This document shows positions 33,087 through 42,534 of a stretch of DNA of 64,000 nucleotides, piece by piece; position 1 is the first letter of the stretch; each line of letters begins with the position of its first letter. The stretch is from Crocinitomicaceae bacterium (GTDB lineage Bacteria > Bacteroidota > Bacteroidia > Flavobacteriales_D > Crocinitomicaceae), in contig JACJYW010000009.1 of the NCBI GenBank assembly GCA_020635955.1, forward strand, positions 186,001-250,000, written 5' to 3'. The translations under genes were made by a program, and so were the position numbers. The notes under the pieces were generated by a model that saw nothing but the letters and a program-made list of their open reading frames with translations, ran no database searches and was not told where the DNA came from.

Positions 33087-34994
33087 CTATAAACGTTCAT
33101 TCTTAATTTGTTCAACCACTTCAGGATTCAATAAAGTAGAGATATCACCCATACTATCCATTTCATTGCAGGCAATCTTTCTAAGGATCCTTCTCATGAT
33201 CTTACCGGAACGGGTTTTAGGTAATCCAACAGTGAACTGGATCTTATCCAACTTAGCAATTGGCCCAATTTGTTCTGTTATCAATTGATTGATCTCTTTT
33301 CTCAAATTATCATGATTCCTGGTTTCTCCAGATTCTTTTAAAGTGATAAACCCATATAAGGCGTTCCCCTTAATGTCATGCGGAAATCCAACAATAGCTG
33401 ATTCGGCTACGGCATTGTGCTCATTGATCGCATCTTCAATTGGAGCTGTTCCCAGATTGTGACCTGAAACTATGATCACATCATCCACCCTACCCGTAAT
33501 TCGATAATAACCGGTTGCATCTCTTCTGGCACCATCCCCTGTAAAGTAATGGTTCTTATAAGCTGAGAAATAAGTCTCTTTATAACGATCATGATTACCC
33601 CAAATAGTTCTGGCAATTGATGGCCATGGAAATTTGATACATAACCTTCCTTCTGCCAAATTACCTTTGATCTCTTGTCCATTCTCGTCCATCAATACAG
33701 GCTGAACTCCCGGTAGCGGCAAAGTGGCAAAAGTTGGGATGGTTGGTGTCACATAAGGGATCGGCGAGATCAACATCCCTCCTGTCTCCGTTTGCCACCA
33801 GGTATCCACAATTGGACACTTTTTCTTACCTACATTGTCATCATACCAGTGCCAGGCCTCTTCATTGATGGGCTCGCCCACTGATCCAATCACTTTCAAA
33901 CTTGATAGGTCGTATTTCTCTACATATGAGATATCCTCTTTCGCTAATGCTCTAATAGCTGTTGGGGCGGTATAAAACTGCGTCACTTTATGTTTCTGGA
34001 TAACCTCCCAGAATCGCCCGTGATCAGGATAACTTGGAACGCCTTCAAACAAGATCGTTGTTGCCCCATTGGCCAACGGACCGTAGACAATGTAACTATG
34101 CCCCGTGATCCATCCTATATCTGCTGTACACCAGTATACATCACCTTCTCTGTATTGGAATACATTTTTAAAGGTATAGGCAGTATATACCATATATCCT
34201 GCGGTAGTGTGTACCATTCCTTTTGGCATCCCGGTTGACCCAGACGTGTACAATATGAATAAAGGATCTTCCGCATCCATGATCTCTGGTTCACATTCAC
34301 CTGAAGCAGCTTCCATCAATGGTTTCAACCATTTATCTCTACCATCCATCATTTGGATATCACTATTGATACGTTTTGCAACCAAAACACTTTTTACACT
34401 TTCGCAAGATTTAAGGGCTTCGTCTACTATTCCTTTAAGATCAATTGATTTTGAACCACGATAAGATCCATCTGATGTGATGACCATTTTACAATCCGAA
34501 TCCTGTATCCTAGTCGCCAAAGCAGTTGATGAAAATCCGGCAAATACTACAGAATGTATTGCGCCAATTCTTGCACAAGCCAATACCGCATAAGCCAATT
34601 CAGGTATCATGGGTAAATAGATACAAACCCTGTCTCCTTTTTGAATACCATGATCCTTCAAAACGTTAGCCATTTTGTTGACCTGATCTGCTAATCTTTT
34701 ATAAGTGATATGCTGAGCAGGTTCATTGGGGTCGTTTGGTTCAAATAGAATAGCAGTTTTATCACCTTTCGTTCGTAAATGACGGTCAATACAATTTTCT
34801 GTAATATTCAATTTGGCATTTTCAAACCATTTGATCTCAGGTTTTGTAAAATCCCAATTCAAGACATTATCCCAACGTTTTCTCCAAACGAAATGTTCTT
34901 CTGCTATCTCTTCCCAAAATTCTTCTGGTTCACGGATTGATTTTCTATATACTTTGAAGTATTCTTCCAGATTTTTTATGTGATAATTACTCAT
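33087..34994 (-). CDS. acs: Acetate-CoA ligase (AMP-forming)
   Basis: A 635-residue adenylate-forming enzyme that makes acetyl-CoA from acetate. The P-loop is ILYTSGSTGMPKGMVHT, the acyl pocket WWQTETGGML, the hinge YYRITGRVDDVI, and the C-terminal PKTRSGKIMRRILRKIA holds the lysine that is commonly acetylated for control. The N-terminal ACS module begins EFWEEIAEEHF. Length is close to E. coli Acs (652). Upstream is a 147-bp region shared with the divergent gene at 35142, with a 10-bp palindrome at 35041. Confidence 0.96.
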   Translation of the reverse strand: MSNYHIKNLEEYFKVYRKSIREPEEFWEEIAEEHFVWRKRWDNVLNWDFTKPEIKWFENAKLNITENCIDRHLRTKGDKTAILFEPNDPNEPAQHITYKRLADQVNKMANVLKDHGIQKGDRVCIYLPMIPELAYAVLACARIGAIHSVVFAGFSSTALATRIQDSDCKMVITSDGSYRGSKSIDLKGIVDEALKSCESVKSVLVAKRINSDIQMMDGRDKWLKPLMEAASGECEPEIMDAEDPLFILYTSGSTGMPKGMVHTTAGYMVYTAYTFKNVFQYREGDVYWCTADIGWITGHSYIVYGPLANGATTILFEGVPSYPDHGRFWEVIQKHKVTQFYTAPTAIRALAKEDISYVEKYDLSSLKVIGSVGEPINEEAWHWYDDNVGKKKCPIVDTWWQTETGGMLISPIPYVTPTIPTFATLPLPGVQPVLMDENGQEIKGNLAEGRLCIKFPWPSIARTIWGNHDRYKETYFSAYKNHYFTGDGARRDATGYYRITGRVDDVIIVSGHNLGTAPIEDAINEHNAVAESAIVGFPHDIKGNALYGFITLKESGETRNHDNLRKEINQLITEQIGPIAKLDKIQFTVGLPKTRSGKIMRRILRKIACNEMDSMGDISTLLNPEVVEQIKNERL

Positions 34995-35141
34995 GTGATC
35001 AGCGGTATTATTTCGAACGTATTAAGTTAGTGATTTTATTTGTTGCAACATTTAATTTTCAAACTACATTTTGCCTAAAAACCAACTAAACAGCTAACCT
35101 TATAGCCTGTCCTATCGTATATACTGGCAAAACAAGTTAAC

Positions 35142-36164
35142 ATGAAAAATCTTTTACTTTTAATTTCCCTAATAGGAACTTATACTTTTGGTCAAACAAC
35201 TATGACTTCTGTTCAGGACGGAAATTTCTTCGGAATTGGTACCTGGGATTGCGGAATATGTGTGCCTCAGGATGGTGACACAGTATTTATTAACCACACC
35301 ATTACAATGAATACGGGCATTCCTTACACCGCAGGAAGTATAACTATAAACACTACCGGGACATTGACAGATGGAGGTGTTGATAAGGATATCTATATCA
35401 ATGGTGGTCAATTGATTAATTGGGGAACATTAGAATGTGATGGCTTCATGTTAGATTCCGGTTTCTTCAAAAACATTGGTACCATGACACTCGATAGTTT
35501 ATGGATACAAGATTCAACTCGAAATACAGGAACGATCATTGTGTATGATTTTCTTAATGATCAAGATGGTAAATTCTACAATGAAGGTGAGATCACTGTT
35601 ACAAACAACTTCAATAATCAGGAGCTTTTTGAAAATTATTTATGGGGAACAATGTCGGTAGGTAATGATGCCTCTAACTGTAATATTCAGTCTTCAATGG
35701 CTGAATTTAAGAACAACGGTATATTATGTGTAGCCGGGGATTTCACAAACTGTAATGGCGACACTCTTGGTGGCATCAATGGTACTATTTACATTGCAGG
35801 ATCAAGTAGCAACCTGGGACATGTAGAAGGCTTAATGACCATTAATACGCCAACTTCAGGGTTTTCACTAAATACCGGAACTATAGGTACAGGCATTTCA
35901 TTCGGTAATGCGACCTGTATTCTTGCGGTTGAAGAATCTGCAATTGAACCTCTTTTCATTTACCCTAACCCTGCTCAGAACATCCTGAATTTATCTTCAA
36001 AAAATGTAAATTACACTATCGTTGATTTCTCAGGAAGAACTGTTCTTTCAGGTAACACTGTTAATGGTCAAATTGAGATCGAATCACTAAATCCGGGTAC
36101 TTATCTGATCTTGATCAACGGATCTGAATTGGAAACGATTAAACAAACATTCGTCAAGTTATAA
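35142..36164 (+). CDS. T9SS-exported protein with type A sorting domain
   Basis: A 340-residue secreted protein. The signal peptide ends FGQ. The body is a beta-helix-like series with many Asn, Gly and Thr repeats (INTTGTLTDGG, EGEITVTNNFNNQE). The last about 75 residues are a type A sorting domain: FIYPNPAQNILNLSS, then TIVDFSGRTVLSG and LNPGTYLILI. Such tails direct cargo through the type IX system, of which porQ is in this window. Binding target unknown. Confidence 0.85.
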   Translation: MKNLLLLISLIGTYTFGQTTMTSVQDGNFFGIGTWDCGICVPQDGDTVFINHTITMNTGIPYTAGSITINTTGTLTDGGVDKDIYINGGQLINWGTLECDGFMLDSGFFKNIGTMTLDSLWIQDSTRNTGTIIVYDFLNDQDGKFYNEGEITVTNNFNNQELFENYLWGTMSVGNDASNCNIQSSMAEFKNNGILCVAGDFTNCNGDTLGGINGTIYIAGSSSNLGHVEGLMTINTPTSGFSLNTGTIGTGISFGNATCILAVEESAIEPLFIYPNPAQNILNLSSKNVNYTIVDFSGRTVLSGNTVNGQIEIESLNPGTYLILINGSELETIKQTFVKL

Positions 36165-36232
36165 GTAACTTAACATACATTGAAGTGATCTGCAGCCTTG
36201 GTTGGTTGCAGATTTCTTTTTAATTTTTCAGA

Positions 36233-36685
36233 ATGAAATATTCGCACGCCATTATTATTGAACTTCCAAGAGAAGAAGTGATCAAATTATTCGATAACGA
36301 AGAAAACATGTTCAAGTGGATGAGAGGACTTGAGAGTGTTGAACATTTATCAGGAGATAAAGGAATGGAAGGGGCTAAAATGGAATTACGATTCAACAAT
36401 GGTAAACGAACCATGGGAATGGTAGAGACCATTATCAAAAGAAATCTTCCTGATCACATTAGTTTTTTATATGAGGCTAAGGGTGTTCAGAATTGGAATG
36501 ACAACCATTTTGAAGCGATAGAAGAAAATCAAACAAAATGGACCCAAAATAATGTTTTCAAATTCAAAGGGATGGTTTGGTTCTTTGCATTATTGATGCC
36601 GGGAATGTTTAAGAAACAATCACTCAGATACATGTTTGATTTCAAAAAGTTCGCTGAAGCCGAGGCCGCTCAAACAGCCGGTTAA
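36233..36685 (+). CDS. SRPBCC-family (START-like) protein
   Basis: A 150-residue soluble protein with the helix-grip pattern: an N-terminal HAIIIELPREEVIKLF, a middle WNDNHFEAIEENQTKWTQ, and a C-terminal long helix FKKQSLRYMFDFKKFAEAE. The family binds hydrophobic ligands or acts as polyketide cyclase or lipid carrier. No specific ligand can be read. It is followed 6 bp later by a PAP2 gene. Confidence 0.78.
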   Translation: MKYSHAIIIELPREEVIKLFDNEENMFKWMRGLESVEHLSGDKGMEGAKMELRFNNGKRTMGMVETIIKRNLPDHISFLYEAKGVQNWNDNHFEAIEENQTKWTQNNVFKFKGMVWFFALLMPGMFKKQSLRYMFDFKKFAEAEAAQTAG

Positions 36686-36691
36686 TCTACA

Positions 36692-37282
36692 ATGCTTGAA
36701 ACGCTAGAGAAACTTGATCAGGAGTTGTTTTTATGGCTAAACGCTCCTCATTCAGAATTCCTGGACGCGCTGATGTGGTACGTTAGTGCAAAATGGATCT
36801 GGATTCCCCTTTATTTATTATTCCTTTGGTATGCTTTTAAAAAAGGTGGATGGAAATTTGCGATCTATGTGTTGCTAGGTGCAGTTGCTAGTGTTGCATT
36901 GGCAGATCTGATCTCGGTTAACGCTTTTAAAGAAGTATTTCAACGTTACAGACCAACTCATAATACTGAAATTGGAGAAATGGTTAAGACCGTAGTGCGT
37001 CCAAACGGAGAGATCTATAAGGGTGGTTTATATGGATTTGTATCATCTCATGCGGCTAATATGAGTGCTATTACCACATTTTTGTTGTTCTCCTTCTTAC
37101 AATTTTCAAAAAAATGGTGGTGGCTGGTCTTTTGGCCACTTTTGATCATGTATAGCAGAATTTATCTGGGCGTACATTATCCATCTGATGTTTTTGTGGG
37201 TGCTATGGTTGGAATTTCAGTAGGGATCTTAGTGTCATTAAGCTCAAAAAAACTTAAACAAAAATTCTCCGTATCCACTTAG
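36692..37282 (+). CDS. PAP2-family membrane phosphatase
   Basis: A 196-residue membrane protein with about five spans and the three phosphatase motifs: KEVFQRYRPTH, FVSSHAANMSA (in place of the usual PSGH) and SRIYLGVHYPSDV. It should dephosphorylate a lipid such as undecaprenyl diphosphate or a phosphatidate on the periplasmic face. Lies 6 bp after the SRPBCC gene and 1 bp before the fluoride channel gene. Confidence 0.9.
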   Translation: MLETLEKLDQELFLWLNAPHSEFLDALMWYVSAKWIWIPLYLLFLWYAFKKGGWKFAIYVLLGAVASVALADLISVNAFKEVFQRYRPTHNTEIGEMVKTVVRPNGEIYKGGLYGFVSSHAANMSAITTFLLFSFLQFSKKWWWLVFWPLLIMYSRIYLGVHYPSDVFVGAMVGISVGILVSLSSKKLKQKFSVST

Positions 37283-37283
37283 C

Positions 37284-37652
37284 ATGAATATCTCAAGTAT
37301 CATAGGTTTGGTCTTTTTAGGTGGAGGATTAGGTAGTCTTGCCCGATTTGGAGTAGGATCCGTAGCACTAAAGCTTTATAAAACGGACTTTCCAGTTGGT
37401 ACCTTGCTTGCCAATTTCTTGGCTTGTCTTATCCTGGGATTCACGATCTATTTCATGAAAGACAAGCTGTTGCAATCAGAATGGATCAAATATTTCGTAT
37501 TAATAGGATTTTGTGGAGGCTTCTCCACCTTCTCAACTTTCAGTTTAGAAACCCTGAAATTATTCAATGAGCAGCTATTCCTTTATGGAATACTGAACAT
37601 TTTGATCAGTCTTGCGCTTGGTATCGGAATATTGGTAGTTCTGACTAAGTAA
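37284..37652 (+). CDS. crcB: Fluoride ion channel FluC/CrcB
   Basis: A 122-residue four-helix membrane protein. It has the N-terminal GGGLGSLARFGVG, a conserved Asn in GTLLANFLACLILGF, and the filter motif GFCGGFSTFSTFS, whose phenylalanines line the fluoride path. It works as an antiparallel dimer to export F-. No fluoride riboswitch was recognised upstream, as the gene is coupled to PAP2. It converges with rho without a gap. Confidence 0.94.
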   Translation: MNISSIIGLVFLGGGLGSLARFGVGSVALKLYKTDFPVGTLLANFLACLILGFTIYFMKDKLLQSEWIKYFVLIGFCGGFSTFSTFSLETLKLFNEQLFLYGILNILISLALGIGILVVLTK

Positions 37653-39176
37653 CTACCCGTTCATTGAGATCAGGAATTCCTCATTAGAGATAGTTTGTTC
37701 CATTCTCTCTTTAATGAATTCCATAGCTTCAACCGGATTCATATCGGCCAAATACTTTCTCAAGATCCAAATTCGGGTCAGGATCTCAGCAGGCATCAAC
37801 AAATCTTCACGTCTAGTTCCAGAAGCTAAAATATCAATAGCAGGATAAATTCTTCTATTAGCAATCTTACGATCTAATTGAAGTTCCATGTTACCAGTAC
37901 CTTTGAATTCCTCAAAGATCACCTCATCCATTTTAGATCCGGTTTCAGTTAAAGCAGTTGCGAGTATTGTTAATGATCCACCGTTCTCAATTTTACGGGC
38001 AGCTCCGAAGAACCTTTTTGGTTTGTGCAATGCATTTGCATCCACCCCTCCAGACAATACTTTACCTGAAGCTGGCTGCACCGTATTATAAGCTCTAGCC
38101 AAACGTGTGATAGAGTCTAATAGGATCACTACATCATGACCGCATTCAACCATTCGTTTAGATTTCTCCAGAACGATATTTGCCAGTTTTACGTGCTTTT
38201 CAGCAGGTTCATCAAAGGTTGAAGCAACAACTTCTGCGTTTACTGATCTAGCCATATCCGTTACCTCTTCAGGACGCTCATCAATCAACAACACGATCAA
38301 ATAAACCTCAGGGTGATTTGCTGCAATCGCATTAGCAACATCCTTTAATAAAACAGTTTTACCCGTTTTAGGTTGTGCTACGATCATCCCTCTTTGTCCC
38401 TTTCCTATTGGAGCAAAAAGATCCATAACTCTGGTTGACATTGTTTCTTTATCATGACCAGTTAACTTGAACTTTTCTTGTGCAAATAATGGAGTTAAAT
38501 ATTCGAAAGGAACCCTGTCACGAACGTAACTTGGCTCTCTGCCGTTTACACTTTCTACTGTAATCAAAGGGAAATATTTCTCACCTTCTTTTGGTGGTCT
38601 GATTGCACCTCTTACCGTATCCCCTTTCTTCAAACCATATAATTTGATCTGAGATTGTGATACATATATATCATCCGGAGATGGTAAATAATTATAATCT
38701 GATGAACGCAAGAATCCGTAACCGTCCTGCATCATATCTAAACATCCTTCTGAGATGATCAATCCATCAAAATTGAAACCGTAAAAATCCTCTTGTGGAT
38801 TCCTTTTTTGATGTTGCGGTCTTTTTTGACCACCTTGTCTTTTACCATGATCAGGTCTGTTCTCTCTTTCTTCATTCTCTTCTGTTGCAACTGGATTCTC
38901 CTCTTCTTCTGAATTGATCACAGGTTCAAATTCCTCTTCAGGAGCATCTTCTACCTCAGTAAACAGATCACCTTCTGATTTTTCAGCTTGAGGTTTTCTG
39001 TGCTTTTTTTGAGGTCGCTCTGTTTTCTTGGGCTCACTGGCTGCAACATTATCACCTGAAATGATGCTGATCAATTCTTCCTTCTTCATTCCTTCAGCAC
39101 CTTCAATGCCTAATTGTTTAGCAATTTCTCTAAGCTCCCCTACCTTTTTAGAGGTTAAATCTGGATTATTATTCAT
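37653..39176 (-). CDS. rho: Transcription termination factor Rho
   Basis: A 507-residue Rho. An N-terminal Rho_N helical part (VGELREIAKQLGIEGAEGMKKEELI) is followed by a long charged insert rich in Glu, Lys, Arg and Gln (about 50-135). Then come the RNA-binding cold-shock domain and the ATPase with P-loop GMIVAQPKTGKTVLL, Walker B VILLDSITRLARAYN, and Q- and R-loops toward the end. It is longer than E. coli Rho (419) because of the insert, as in many Bacteroidota. It ends right against the convergent crcB stop. Confidence 0.96.
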   Translation of the reverse strand: MNNNPDLTSKKVGELREIAKQLGIEGAEGMKKEELISIISGDNVAASEPKKTERPQKKHRKPQAEKSEGDLFTEVEDAPEEEFEPVINSEEEENPVATEENEERENRPDHGKRQGGQKRPQHQKRNPQEDFYGFNFDGLIISEGCLDMMQDGYGFLRSSDYNYLPSPDDIYVSQSQIKLYGLKKGDTVRGAIRPPKEGEKYFPLITVESVNGREPSYVRDRVPFEYLTPLFAQEKFKLTGHDKETMSTRVMDLFAPIGKGQRGMIVAQPKTGKTVLLKDVANAIAANHPEVYLIVLLIDERPEEVTDMARSVNAEVVASTFDEPAEKHVKLANIVLEKSKRMVECGHDVVILLDSITRLARAYNTVQPASGKVLSGGVDANALHKPKRFFGAARKIENGGSLTILATALTETGSKMDEVIFEEFKGTGNMELQLDRKIANRRIYPAIDILASGTRREDLLMPAEILTRIWILRKYLADMNPVEAMEFIKERMEQTISNEEFLISMNG

Positions 39177-39380
39177 AAAATGATTTGATATTCAATCGAT
39201 TTTTTTCTGGAAATAAATTCTGGTAAAACTTGGCCTCCGAAAGGTTGCCGTTAGAACTTGTATGCAATAATACGAATTAAATTTATACTCAAATATGAGC
39301 TAATCTTTTTTTTTCAACAGTTTTAGCAATTTGTTAATAGCAGGTTGATCCTGTATTTATTCCTCTCAACCAATTTCCAC

Positions 39381-39388
39381 TATATTTG
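39381..39388 (+). promoter_or_regulatory. -7 promoter box of glmM (TATATTTG)
   Basis: An exact TAnnTTTG match 26 bp before the GTG start of glmM. The remaining 200 bp between it and the divergent rho gene is AT-rich with an 11-base T-run near 39305. No second promoter was clear. Confidence 0.65.
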
Positions 39389-39414
39389 TTTGCATAACCA
39401 TTATAATTCAAAAG

Positions 39415-40800
39415 GTGACATTAATTAAATCTATTTCAGGAATCAGAGGAACCATTGGAGGTAAACCTGGTGATGCATTAACCCCACTTGATGCTGTTAA
39501 ATTTTCATCTGCCTATGGAACCTGGTTGAAGAAAAGAAATGCAGGAAAGAGGATCAAGGTGGTCATAGGTAGAGATGCTCGTCTATCTGGACAAATGATA
39601 TCAAATATTGTTTCTTCTACTTTAAATGGTTTAGGAATAGATGTGATCGATCTTGATCTTTCTACAACGCCTACTGTTGAAGTAGCTGTTCCTATGGAGA
39701 ACGCACAGGGTGGAATCATTATAACTGCCTCGCATAATCCAAAACAGTGGAATGCCCTTAAACTTTTGAATGAAAAGGGTGAATTCATTTCAGATGCTGA
39801 TGGAAAAGAAATATTGTCTATTGCTGAATTAGATGCCTATGATTATGCTGAAGTAGATGATCTGGGGACATTGACACCTGATAATAGTTATCTACATAAG
39901 CACATTAAAGCGGTTCTGGATCTTCCATTGGTGGATGTTGAAGCAATAAAAAAAGCCAAATTCACAGTAGTAGTTGACGCGGTTAATTCAACAGGAGGAA
40001 TCTTTGTTCCGGCTTTATTAAATGAGTTAGGAGTGACTGTAATTGAAATGTTCTGTGAACCTACCGGACATTTCCCTCATAACCCCGAACCCTTACCGGA
40101 GAATTTAACGGATATCTCAGCTAAGATCAAAGAATCAGATGCTCATTTAGGCATTGTAGTTGACCCGGACGTGGACCGTTTAGCTTTTGTATGCGAAGAC
40201 GGGAGTATGTTCGGTGAAGAATATACCCTGGTAGCAGTTACAGATTATGTACTTAAACACACACCCGGAAATACAGTTTCGAACCTATCATCCACCATTT
40301 CCTTGAGAGAAGTGACTGAAAAATATAATGGGTGTTCTTATGAAGCTTCTGCCGTTGGAGAAGTCAATGTAGTAAATAAAATGAAAGCCACCAATGCAGT
40401 AATAGGAGGTGAAGGTAATGGTGGTATTATTTACCCAGAATTACATTACGGACGTGATGCACTTGTAGGGATTGGATTATTTCTCTCTCATTTAGCTCAT
40501 AGCAATCTAACAGCTTCTGAATTACGTGCGCTCTATCCTGATTACTTTATTTCTAAGAACAAGATCGAGTTAGAAGCTGGAATGGACGTGGATGGGATTT
40601 TAGCTAATGTTGCCAAAGAATTTTCAGATAAAGAAGTGGACACAACTGATGGAGTAAAAATCTATTTTGGATCTGAATGGGTTCACCTTAGAAAAAGTAA
40701 TACTGAACCTATCATTCGTATTTACTCTGAATCAGCTTCTGAAGACAAAGCCAATGAACTGGCACACACAATAATGGAGCGAATAAAGGCTCATGCCTAA
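39415..40800 (+). CDS. glmM: Phosphoglucosamine mutase-like phosphohexomutase
   Basis: A 461-residue alpha-D-phosphohexomutase. The phosphoserine Ser106 is in TASHNPKQWNA, the metal loop is DPDVDRLAF, the sugar loop GEGNGGIIYPE, and the phosphate loop RKSNTEPIIRIYSE. It probably interconverts glucosamine 6- and 1-phosphate for UDP-GlcNAc, though phosphoglucomutase or phosphomannomutase specificity is possible. The start is GTG 39415, since the family N-terminus LIKSISGIRGTIGG begins there. Confidence 0.9.
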   Translation: MTLIKSISGIRGTIGGKPGDALTPLDAVKFSSAYGTWLKKRNAGKRIKVVIGRDARLSGQMISNIVSSTLNGLGIDVIDLDLSTTPTVEVAVPMENAQGGIIITASHNPKQWNALKLLNEKGEFISDADGKEILSIAELDAYDYAEVDDLGTLTPDNSYLHKHIKAVLDLPLVDVEAIKKAKFTVVVDAVNSTGGIFVPALLNELGVTVIEMFCEPTGHFPHNPEPLPENLTDISAKIKESDAHLGIVVDPDVDRLAFVCEDGSMFGEEYTLVAVTDYVLKHTPGNTVSNLSSTISLREVTEKYNGCSYEASAVGEVNVVNKMKATNAVIGGEGNGGIIYPELHYGRDALVGIGLFLSHLAHSNLTASELRALYPDYFISKNKIELEAGMDVDGILANVAKEFSDKEVDTTDGVKIYFGSEWVHLRKSNTEPIIRIYSESASEDKANELAHTIMERIKAHA

Positions 40801-41238
40801 TTAAAGACTTTGTTTCATTTTTGAAGCAACATAGGTCCTTCTGTTTTCAAGGGCCCATTCAATTGCTTTTTCCTTATTCCGAAATATCTTTAGTGGAAGC
40901 GGCGAATCAATAAATCGTGTAAAAAAAGATGCAATGATCATGTGCGCAGTGTTCTTAACAATTAAAGAGTTTGAAAGAATTGGAAATTCATCTATATATT
41001 CCCTCATAAAAGGAACTACCTCACTTTTATATTGAATAAATTCACCTGCTTCTGTGATAATAGGGAATTTTTCGTCTTCACATAAATACCTATAAGCAAT
41101 TAACAACCAGTTTTGCATATCGAGATCAAGCATAAAATGATCCTTCATATATAAATAGATCACTTCATCTTCTCTAAGACCTAGAAAAGCAAAATCCGTT
41201 TCTATAACTTTTAAGTATTCCATTTCTACCGGTGTCAT
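40801..41238 (-). CDS. STAS/SpoIIAA-like hypothetical protein
   Basis: A 145-residue cytoplasmic protein. The latter half (SLIVKNTAHMIIASFFTRF then PLPLKIFRNKEKAIEWALEN) follows the common small-protein pattern in which a strand, a helix and an ...F.....A..WL ending resemble SpoIIAA/STAS-like folds. No function is claimed. It converges on glmM with adjacent stops and is divergent from the TPR gene, sharing an intergenic region with a 26-bp palindrome. Confidence 0.65.
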   Translation of the reverse strand: MTPVEMEYLKVIETDFAFLGLREDEVIYLYMKDHFMLDLDMQNWLLIAYRYLCEDEKFPIITEAGEFIQYKSEVVPFMREYIDEFPILSNSLIVKNTAHMIIASFFTRFIDSPLPLKIFRNKEKAIEWALENRRTYVASKMKQSL

Positions 41239-41324
41239 TCATAAAATACCAATTTTATTTATAATCAGTTATATCCTTGGCACGATTTTCTAATACGTCA
41301 CCTCCGTTAACCAAACGAGCTTGA

Positions 41325-41350
41325 GAGTTATTAACAACTGTTGATAACTC
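41325..41350. promoter_or_regulatory. 26-bp near-perfect palindrome with DnaA-box-like halves
   Basis: GAGTTATTAACA and TGTTGATAACTC are complementary except for one T-G position, around a 2-base centre. Each half holds a 9-mer close to the DnaA box TTATCCACA (TTATTAACA and, reversed, TTATCAACA). It lies between two divergent genes, 88 bp from one start and 45 bp from the other. Whether it is an operator or a replication-protein site is open. Confidence 0.5.
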
Positions 41351-41394
41351 AAATAGTCTAAAACCCTTGATTTTAGGGATTTTGGATTATTTTC

Positions 41395-42513
41395 ATGCTC
41401 CAATCTAAATTAATCGTTGTGAAGAAATTACTTTTAACCCTTGCCGCTTTTGCAATTGGTGTTTCCTCATTCGCTCAGGATGAAGATCTTACACCAGAAG
41501 AGAAAGCCTACAGAGATTCGATTGCAAGTCTAAACCAGACGAATGCCATGATCGAAAAATCCCAAACTGCATACAATGCCGGGATCGAATTGTTCAAACA
41601 AGAAAAATATGAAGGTGCGATCAGCAAGTTTGGCGAATCCATTTCAGCTGACCCTAATTTTACACCTGCTTATTATAACAAAGCCATTGCTGAGAACAAA
41701 TCTGAAAAGTACAATGATGCCATCAAAACGTTGGATGGTTTAATTGCAAAGAAACCTGGTTATGCAAAGGCTTACTTTCAAAGAGGTAGAGCTTATCAGG
41801 GCAAAAAGGATTACCTAAGCGCAGAGAAAGATTATCAAAAATCGATCGAACTAGATCCTTCTAATCCTAAAGCATTCTACAATTTTGGAACATTGAAATT
41901 CATGCAAAAGGACTACGAAGAGGCGATCAAACAATTCACAAAAGTGATCCAACTTAGTCCAAATGATGCCTACGCATATAATGACAGAGGATCTTGCTAC
42001 AGAATGTTGGAGAAATATCCTCAAGCTATACAAGATTACGAAACTGCCGCTCATAAAAATGAAGGACTGGCTTTTGTTCTAAACAACATTGGTACAACCA
42101 AAACAAGAATGAAATTGTATGATGATGCTTTGAAAGCATTCAATCGTGCACTTTCAATTGATGCTAAATTCTATTTGGCATATAACAATAGAGGTGTTAC
42201 TGAAATGCAAATGGATAGATACACTGATGCCATTAATGATTTCACAAAGTGTATCGAGATCAACCCTAATTACGCACCGGCATATAGTAACCGTTCAGGC
42301 GCTTACTTCAAAAATGGTGAGTATGAAAAAGCCAAAAAAGATGCAGATAAAGCTATTTCAATGGACAAAGATTTTGCAGATGCATACGTGAATCGTGGAA
42401 ACGCTAAAGAAATGTTACGAGACATGGACGGCGCTTGCGAAGACTGGCACAAAGGAAGAGAACTGGGATCTGAACTTGGGAAATTGTATCACTCAAGCAA
42501 TTGTTCAAATTAA
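41395..42513 (+). CDS. Exported tetratricopeptide-repeat protein
   Basis: A 372-residue protein made mostly of about nine TPR motifs (for example AKAYFQRGRAYQGKKDYLSAEK and the A..F.....P pattern in SIELDPSNPKAFYN). A signal peptide is present: KKLLLTLAAFAIGVSSFAQ. A GTG at 41419 would begin right at VKKLL and give a tidier signal than ATG 41395. Probably periplasmic and scaffolding. It is followed 21 bp later by the PorE-like OmpA gene, likely in one operon. Confidence 0.85.
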   Translation: MLQSKLIVVKKLLLTLAAFAIGVSSFAQDEDLTPEEKAYRDSIASLNQTNAMIEKSQTAYNAGIELFKQEKYEGAISKFGESISADPNFTPAYYNKAIAENKSEKYNDAIKTLDGLIAKKPGYAKAYFQRGRAYQGKKDYLSAEKDYQKSIELDPSNPKAFYNFGTLKFMQKDYEEAIKQFTKVIQLSPNDAYAYNDRGSCYRMLEKYPQAIQDYETAAHKNEGLAFVLNNIGTTKTRMKLYDDALKAFNRALSIDAKFYLAYNNRGVTEMQMDRYTDAINDFTKCIEINPNYAPAYSNRSGAYFKNGEYEKAKKDADKAISMDKDFADAYVNRGNAKEMLRDMDGACEDWHKGRELGSELGKLYHSSNCSN

Positions 42514-42534
42514 TAACTGTAAAACGAAATAGTC

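Noticed and set aside
35041..35050. TGTTGCAACA palindrome between acs and the T9SS cargo gene
   Set aside because: A 10-bp palindrome is not rare in this much sequence, and the flanks are not symmetrical.
36233..37652. Fluoride riboswitch in front of the fluoride channel gene
   Set aside because: The channel gene starts 1 bp after PAP2, so there is no leader. No riboswitch-like sequence was seen before the SRPBCC gene either.
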